DNA of 64,000 nt from Sphingomonas brevis (GTDB taxonomy: Bacteria; Pseudomonadota; Alphaproteobacteria; Sphingomonadales; Sphingomonadaceae): the NCBI RefSeq assembly GCF_023516505.1, contig NZ_JAMGBB010000001.1:1426001-1490000 (forward strand), written 5' to 3'. The position numbers and the translations under genes are program-made. Numbering within the stretch: the stretch's first letter is position 1; every line of letters begins with the position of its first letter. Positions 59,901-64,000 of the stretch are shown piece by piece. The notes beneath the pieces were generated by a model, which was not told the origin of the DNA, searched no databases, and saw only the letters and a program-made list of their open reading frames with translations.

Positions 59901-61978
59901 CTCGGCACCTTCACGCGGCCGGATTCAATCATCGGCAATTCGCGCGGCAGCAGTTCTTCGGGGGCTTCATCCAGCTCGCGCGCCCATTTATGGCCGGTGT
60001 AAACCGCCTGCTGGATCGTGCTCGGCGCCCAGCAGTCGCCGATGCGAGTGACTGTCGCGATACCCGCATCGCCCCAACGATTCTGCACCTGTTGCAGGTC
60101 GAGATAGAGGCCGTCGGACGGCAGGCGCGCCGTGACGGTCACCAGCGCTCCCGCGGCAACTTCTGTCTCCGCCCCGGTCAATCCGTTGGCCAGCAGCGCC
60201 TTGCCGCCGCCGAAGCTCCGCACACTGGTGTAGGGCAGCACCGTTATTCCCATCCGCGCGATCCGCTTGGCGATCGGCAGCGATTCAAGCGTGTTGACGG
60301 TCCAGGCGGACACCATCGCCGCCGGCGTCACGATGGTGACCTCATGCCCGGCATGGCGGCACAGCTCCGCCAGGACGCCCCCCATGTAATAATGATCGTC
60401 ATCCCAGATGATCACCGGGCCGGCGTCAGGGTCGCGTCCCGACATGACATCGTCAGGTGTGTAGATGTTGTCAGCGTCAAAGCCCGGCACCGGGAATCCG
60501 CTATCGCGGCCGACGCCATCCTTTCGCCAGGTCGAGCCTGTCGCCACTGCGACGTGCCGCGCACCAAATTCGAGCACATGCTCGGCCTCGAGCTTGCTGT
60601 CGCGATAGACGGAGACATTCGCCATCCGCTCCAGCTGGGTGACCCGCCAGTCGCGCACCCGGACCCATTCGGCGAGGCCAGGGAGCCGGCTTTCCCGAAT
60701 GACGCGTCCGCCGAGTTCGTTGCCAGCCTCCGCCAGATGAACCTCAAAGCCGCGCCGCGCGGCCGACAGCGCCGCTTCCAACCCTGCCGGTCCTGCGCCG
60801 ACGACCAACACCGATCCGTCCGATTTCTTGGGCGCTATGATTTCGGGATGCCAGCCGCGGCGCCATTCCTCGCCCATGGTCGGGTTCTGCGTGCACCTGA
60901 GGTTGGTCTGCGTATAGTCGCTCGACACGCACATGTTGCAGCCGATGCATTCGCGAATTTCGTCGATCCGCCCTTCCTCGATCTTCTTGGGCAGGAACGG
61001 GTCGGCGATCGACGGCCGCGCCGCGCCGATGAAATCGAGAATGCCCCGCCGGATCTGCGACACCATCGTATCGGGCGAAGTGAAGCGGCCAACCCCGACC
61101 ACCGGCTTGCTCGTCACCTGCTTCACCCAGCGGGTATATTCCTCCTGGAATCCCTCCTTCGCGAACCGTGATGTCTGGCTGTCATTGGGCCAGTTGGAAA
61201 TGTTGATGTCCCAGAGATCCGGCAGCTCGGCGAGCATTTCGACCACGTCTCGCGCCTCCCCGTCGTGGGTCAGCCCGGCATCGCCCATCAATTCGTCCGC
61301 GCAAAACCGTACGGCCACGGCGCAGCGATCGCCAACGGCGTCCTTGGTGTCCTCGATCAGTTCGCGAAGCAACCGAGCCCGGTTTTCGAGGCTGCCGCCA
61401 TATTCGTCGGTCCGGTCATTCTTCCGCCGCTCCAGAAATTGCTGGGCGATCGACAGGTCGTGGGTGGCGTAGACATAGACGATGTCGAACCCGGCTCGCT
61501 TGGCGCGGAGCGCGGCTTCCCGGTGCCAGCGCCTGAGGTCGCGAATGTCCTGCTTGTCGACGGCGCGCGCCTGCACCGGATAGCCGTAGATGATCGGCCG
61601 GTGCGACGGCCCGATCGGTGCAAGCCGGGTTCCCCAGTTCGCGACCGACGCACCGTGATGCATGATCTCGATCGCGGCCAGCGCGCCATGTTCGTGCACC
61701 GCGTCGGCCATCAGCGCCATTGCCGGAATATCGCGATCGTCCCACAGGCGGCCTTCGTGGAACGGCTCGCAATCGGCGGTCGGGTGTATCTCCGTCTCCT
61801 CCGTGGCAACGACCGCCCAGCCGCCTTCGGCCTTGATCCCGCGCAGCCGCGCAAGGGTTTCTGGCTGGGTCCAGCCGATGCCGGTGCAGTGCGGCACCTG
61901 GTAGAAGCGGTTGCGCGCAGTCACCGGTCCGATCCGCACCGGCTCGAAGAGAATATCGTATCGCGGGTCGCGGTTCAT
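59897..61978 (-). CDS. NADH:flavin oxidoreductase, trimethylamine-dehydrogenase type
   Basis: A 693-residue flavoprotein of the Old Yellow Enzyme/TMADH branch. A TIM-barrel FMN domain comes first (FEPVRIGPVTARNRFYQVPH). The 4Fe-4S cysteines are C-x2-C-x2-C-x12-C in ECIGCNMCVSSDYTQTNLRC, the spacing of trimethylamine dehydrogenase. A Rossmann domain follows (LVVGAGPAGLEAALSAARRG). Relatives such as DgcA demethylate dimethylglycine or betaines, so N-demethylation or another amine oxidation is likely; the exact substrate is unknown. ATGA overlaps both neighbours. Confidence 0.88.
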   Translation of the reverse strand: MNRDPRYDILFEPVRIGPVTARNRFYQVPHCTGIGWTQPETLARLRGIKAEGGWAVVATEETEIHPTADCEPFHEGRLWDDRDIPAMALMADAVHEHGALAAIEIMHHGASVANWGTRLAPIGPSHRPIIYGYPVQARAVDKQDIRDLRRWHREAALRAKRAGFDIVYVYATHDLSIAQQFLERRKNDRTDEYGGSLENRARLLRELIEDTKDAVGDRCAVAVRFCADELMGDAGLTHDGEARDVVEMLAELPDLWDINISNWPNDSQTSRFAKEGFQEEYTRWVKQVTSKPVVGVGRFTSPDTMVSQIRRGILDFIGAARPSIADPFLPKKIEEGRIDEIRECIGCNMCVSSDYTQTNLRCTQNPTMGEEWRRGWHPEIIAPKKSDGSVLVVGAGPAGLEAALSAARRGFEVHLAEAGNELGGRVIRESRLPGLAEWVRVRDWRVTQLERMANVSVYRDSKLEAEHVLEFGARHVAVATGSTWRKDGVGRDSGFPVPGFDADNIYTPDDVMSGRDPDAGPVIIWDDDHYYMGGVLAELCRHAGHEVTIVTPAAMVSAWTVNTLESLPIAKRIARMGITVLPYTSVRSFGGGKALLANGLTGAETEVAAGALVTVTARLPSDGLYLDLQQVQNRWGDAGIATVTRIGDCWAPSTIQQAVYTGHKWARELDEAPEELLPRELPMIESGRVKVPS

Positions 61979-63306
61979 GACGGCAGCACCGCGTCAATCG
62001 TCTGCCCCAGCAAGTCAACGATCATGTCGAGTTCGCCGTCGCTGACATTGTAGGGCGGCGCCAGCAGGATGTGGTCGCCTGACCGGCCGTCGACCGTGCC
62101 GCCACTTGGATAGATCAGCAGACCGCGTGCGAATGCCTCGGCTTTCGCGCGCTGGTGAATGGCGAGCGCGGCATCGAACGGCGCCTTGGTCGCGCGATCG
62201 GCAACCAGTTCCAGCGCAATGAGCAGGCCCCGCCCACGAATGTCGCCGACATTGCTATGCTGGCCGAAGCTCTGGCCGAGCAAATCCATGAGCCGCTCTC
62301 CCGATTGCCTTACCCGCGGCAGCAGCCGCTCTTCGCGAATAACCCTTTGCACCGCGAGCGCGGCCGCGCAGCCTATGACATGAGCATTATAGGTTTGGCC
62401 GTGCTTGAGTGCGCCCGATCCAGTTGCGACCGCGTCATACACTTCGCTGCTGCAGACTGCCGCTGCTATCGGCTCGTAGCCGGCCCCTAACCCCTTCCCC
62501 AAGGTGACGATGTCGGGAACGACGCCATCCTGTTCGCAAGACAGGAAAGTGCCAGTGCGCCCCGAGCCGCACATGACCTCGTCAAGGATGAGGAGCATAC
62601 CGTGGCGGTCGCAGATCTCGCGGATGCGCCTGAGATAGTCCGGCACGGGCGGAACCGCCCCGGCAGTCGCGCCAACCACCGTCTCGGCGACAAAGGCCAT
62701 CACCCTGTCCGGGCCAATTTCCAGGATTTCCTGCTCAAGCCTGTTTGCCGCCCGCTCGCCATAGGCTTCCGCACTCTCGCCCGGCTCGGCAAACCGATAT
62801 TCGAAGCAGGGATCGACCAGCGAAACGTCGATCAACAGCGGTTCGTAGGGCTTGCGCCGCCAGGCGCTGCCGCCGGCTGCCAGCGCGCCGAGCGTATTGC
62901 CATGATAGCTGAGGCGGCGTGCAATTACCTTGCTCCGTCCGCTGTCGCCGCGCTCAAGATAATATTGGCGCGCGAGCTTCAGCGCGGCTTCGATCGCTTC
63001 GGAACCGCTTCCGGTGAACCAGACGCGGTCGAGCGTTCCGGGACATTGGCCGGCTATGTCGGCCGCCAGCTCCTCCGCGGCTTCCGTGGTGAAGAATCCG
63101 GTATGAACATATTCCAGGCGGCGAGCCTGCTCAGCCATTGCCGCGACCACTGCGGGATGGCCATGGCCGAGGCATGAAACCGCGGCGCCCCCGCAAGCGT
63201 CGACATAGCGCCCACCGCGATCGTCGATCACGTAGATGCCTTCACCGCGGACGGCCAGCGGCGGCCGCGCCTCGGTTGATCGGTGAAAGACGTGCTCGGC
63301 CTCCAT
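61975..63306 (-). CDS. Class III aminotransferase
   Basis: A 443-residue PLP enzyme. It has LSYHGNTLGAL, LILDEVMCGSGRTGTF and the Schiff-base lysine in VTLGKGLGAGYEP. Class III covers omega-aminotransferases that turn primary amines to aldehydes using pyruvate or 2-oxoglutarate. This fits with the aldehyde dehydrogenase downstream. It follows the permease by 34 bp and overlaps the flavoprotein gene by ATGA. The start ATG 63306 has only a weak ribosome site. Confidence 0.9.
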   Translation of the reverse strand: MEAEHVFHRSTEARPPLAVRGEGIYVIDDRGGRYVDACGGAAVSCLGHGHPAVVAAMAEQARRLEYVHTGFFTTEAAEELAADIAGQCPGTLDRVWFTGSGSEAIEAALKLARQYYLERGDSGRSKVIARRLSYHGNTLGALAAGGSAWRRKPYEPLLIDVSLVDPCFEYRFAEPGESAEAYGERAANRLEQEILEIGPDRVMAFVAETVVGATAGAVPPVPDYLRRIREICDRHGMLLILDEVMCGSGRTGTFLSCEQDGVVPDIVTLGKGLGAGYEPIAAAVCSSEVYDAVATGSGALKHGQTYNAHVIGCAAALAVQRVIREERLLPRVRQSGERLMDLLGQSFGQHSNVGDIRGRGLLIALELVADRATKAPFDAALAIHQRAKAEAFARGLLIYPSGGTVDGRSGDHILLAPPYNVSDGELDMIVDLLGQTIDAVLPS

Positions 63307-63340
63307 CGTATCGGAACATGGTCCCCGGCGTCGTTACGGG

Positions 63341-64000
63341 TCAAGCGGTCGCTTGTTTCCGCCTTTTCTGGAAGTGAATCAGTCCGCTGATCGGGATGGC
63401 GATGGCAATCATCGCAAGCATCGCCATGCCCCCGACCGGATCGGACCAGAGGTACGCCGCAAACAAGGTGCCATCGATCGCCAGCAGCAAGATCGGCAGG
63501 TAGGGATGCCCCCGCGCCCGATACGGCCTTTCCAGGTCCGGCTCGCGATGCCGAAGCACGAAATAAGCGATGTCGGTGACGACGAAGGTGAACAGCGTCA
63601 TCGCCCCCATCAGCAGGAATACGGTTTCGAAACTTCCCGACATGGTCATGGCAATTGATGCAGCCACGGCAAGGATCGTCGACCAGTCTGGCGTTCCGCC
63701 CCGGTTTACATGCGCCGACCATTTGAAAAACAAGCCGTCGCGCCCCAGCCCGTAAATGATCCTCGGCGCGATCAGGATGTAGGCGTTGGCGCTGCTGAAC
63801 ACGACCAGCATGGCGATCGCTACCAGGATCAGCCTGCCGTCCGCTCCGATGACTCGGCCCACGACCTCGGCGGCCGGGAAATCCGAATGAGCCAATGTCG
63901 GGATATCGAGTGCCGCCACCAGCCCGAGGTTGAAGCCGATATAGACGAATGAGGCTGCGGCGATCGATCCGAATATGGCTTTGGGAATCTCCCGACCGCC
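63341..64000 (-). CDS. APC-family amino acid permease, C-terminal part (partial)
   Basis: The frame is open to the right edge, so the N-terminus is missing; 219 residues are seen. Helices include FVYIGFNLGLVAALDI, LVAIAMLVVFSSANAYILIA, WSTILAVAASIAMTM and MALFTFVVTDIAYF-like segments, with GRDGLFFKWSAHVNRGGTPD in a loop, as in basic or general amino acid permeases. It would import the operon's substrate or its product. It is the first operon gene visible; more may lie beyond the window. Confidence 0.85.
   Translation of the reverse strand, partial: GGREIPKAIFGSIAAASFVYIGFNLGLVAALDIPTLAHSDFPAAEVVGRVIGADGRLILVAIAMLVVFSSANAYILIAPRIIYGLGRDGLFFKWSAHVNRGGTPDWSTILAVAASIAMTMSGSFETVFLLMGAMTLFTFVVTDIAYFVLRHREPDLERPYRARGHPYLPILLLAIDGTLFAAYLWSDPVGGMAMLAMIAIAIPISGLIHFQKRRKQATA

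Noticed and set aside
59849-61171. 440-codon plus-strand frame inside the flavoprotein gene
   Set aside because: Shadow frame; no start site and no family match, while the minus strand encodes a full iron-sulfur flavoprotein.

Overview
The window looks like a chromosomal segment of a high-GC alphaproteobacterium of the order Sphingomonadales (Sphingomonas/Sphingomicrobium-like). The evidence is the codon use, the arginine/glycine-rich PNPase tail, a DUF2171 protein, a PrsK/PrsR pair of the PEP-CTERM type, a COG4705 membrane protein, the NDUFS4-like complex I subunit found in alphaproteobacteria and mitochondria, and the truB-rpsO-pnp order. Placement is by family recognition only; no 16S rRNA gene is present. 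I see no insertion sequence, prophage, CRISPR array or replication origin.

Layout. 1-3.1 kb: end of truB, rpsO, and pnp with a structured leader. 3.5-7.7 kb: secreted metallo-beta-lactamase-fold protein, two tandem DUF2892 membrane proteins, a small secreted copper/metal-type cluster with Met/His repeats, and tRNA-Ala(CGC). 7.9-14.5 kb: stress and metabolic singletons (DUF2171, NADP-dependent oxidoreductase, COG4705 protein, zinc metallopeptidase, 3-hydroxybutyrate dehydrogenase, DUF4893 lipoprotein, M20 amidohydrolase), with a palindromic repeat at 11.7 kb. 14.6-19.4 kb: a compact partner-switching locus with STAS protein, metallo-beta-lactamase-fold hydrolase, CHASE2-SpoIIE phosphatase, HATPase kinase, and convergent FecR and OmpA-like envelope genes. 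19.4-27.1 kb: aldo/keto reductase, mannose-1-phosphate guanylyltransferase, PrsK, PrsR and a GGDEF-EAL protein, suggesting control of exopolysaccharide and surface proteins. 27.2-37.7 kb: DUF885 protein, two two-component systems, a GT-B-like polymer-synthesis protein, ABC-F ATPase, and a DedA protein. 37.8-49.4 kb: M13 peptidase, ispB, 6-phosphogluconate dehydrogenase, L,D-transpeptidase, a Gly/Tyr-rich secreted protein, GAF protein, hrpB, NDUFS4-like subunit, metallophosphoesterase, wecB, and tRNA-Glu(CTC). 49.7-53.8 kb: small redox and ion genes (flavodoxin-fold oxidoreductase, DUF2147, cytochrome c, K+ channel, SulP transporter without STAS, PNPOx-like protein). 53.9-64 kb: a minus-strand catabolic operon of seven genes, running off the right edge.

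Two systems stand out. The first is the partner-switching locus at 14.6-19.4 kb: all three core roles (kinase, phosphatase, STAS antagonist) sit beside a CHASE2 sensor and FecR/OmpA envelope proteins, but no sigma factor is present, so the output is unknown. The second is the 53.9-64 kb operon, in which six consecutive genes are joined by 4-bp start/stop overlaps. It encodes a permease, class III aminotransferase, trimethylamine-dehydrogenase-type flavoprotein, exported P1 peptidase, aldehyde dehydrogenase, a CoA-transferase A subunit without its B subunit, and an exported TolB-like/CehA-type hydrolase. My inference is a pathway for an N-methylated or peptide/amide-linked amino compound; the substrate cannot be read from sequence.
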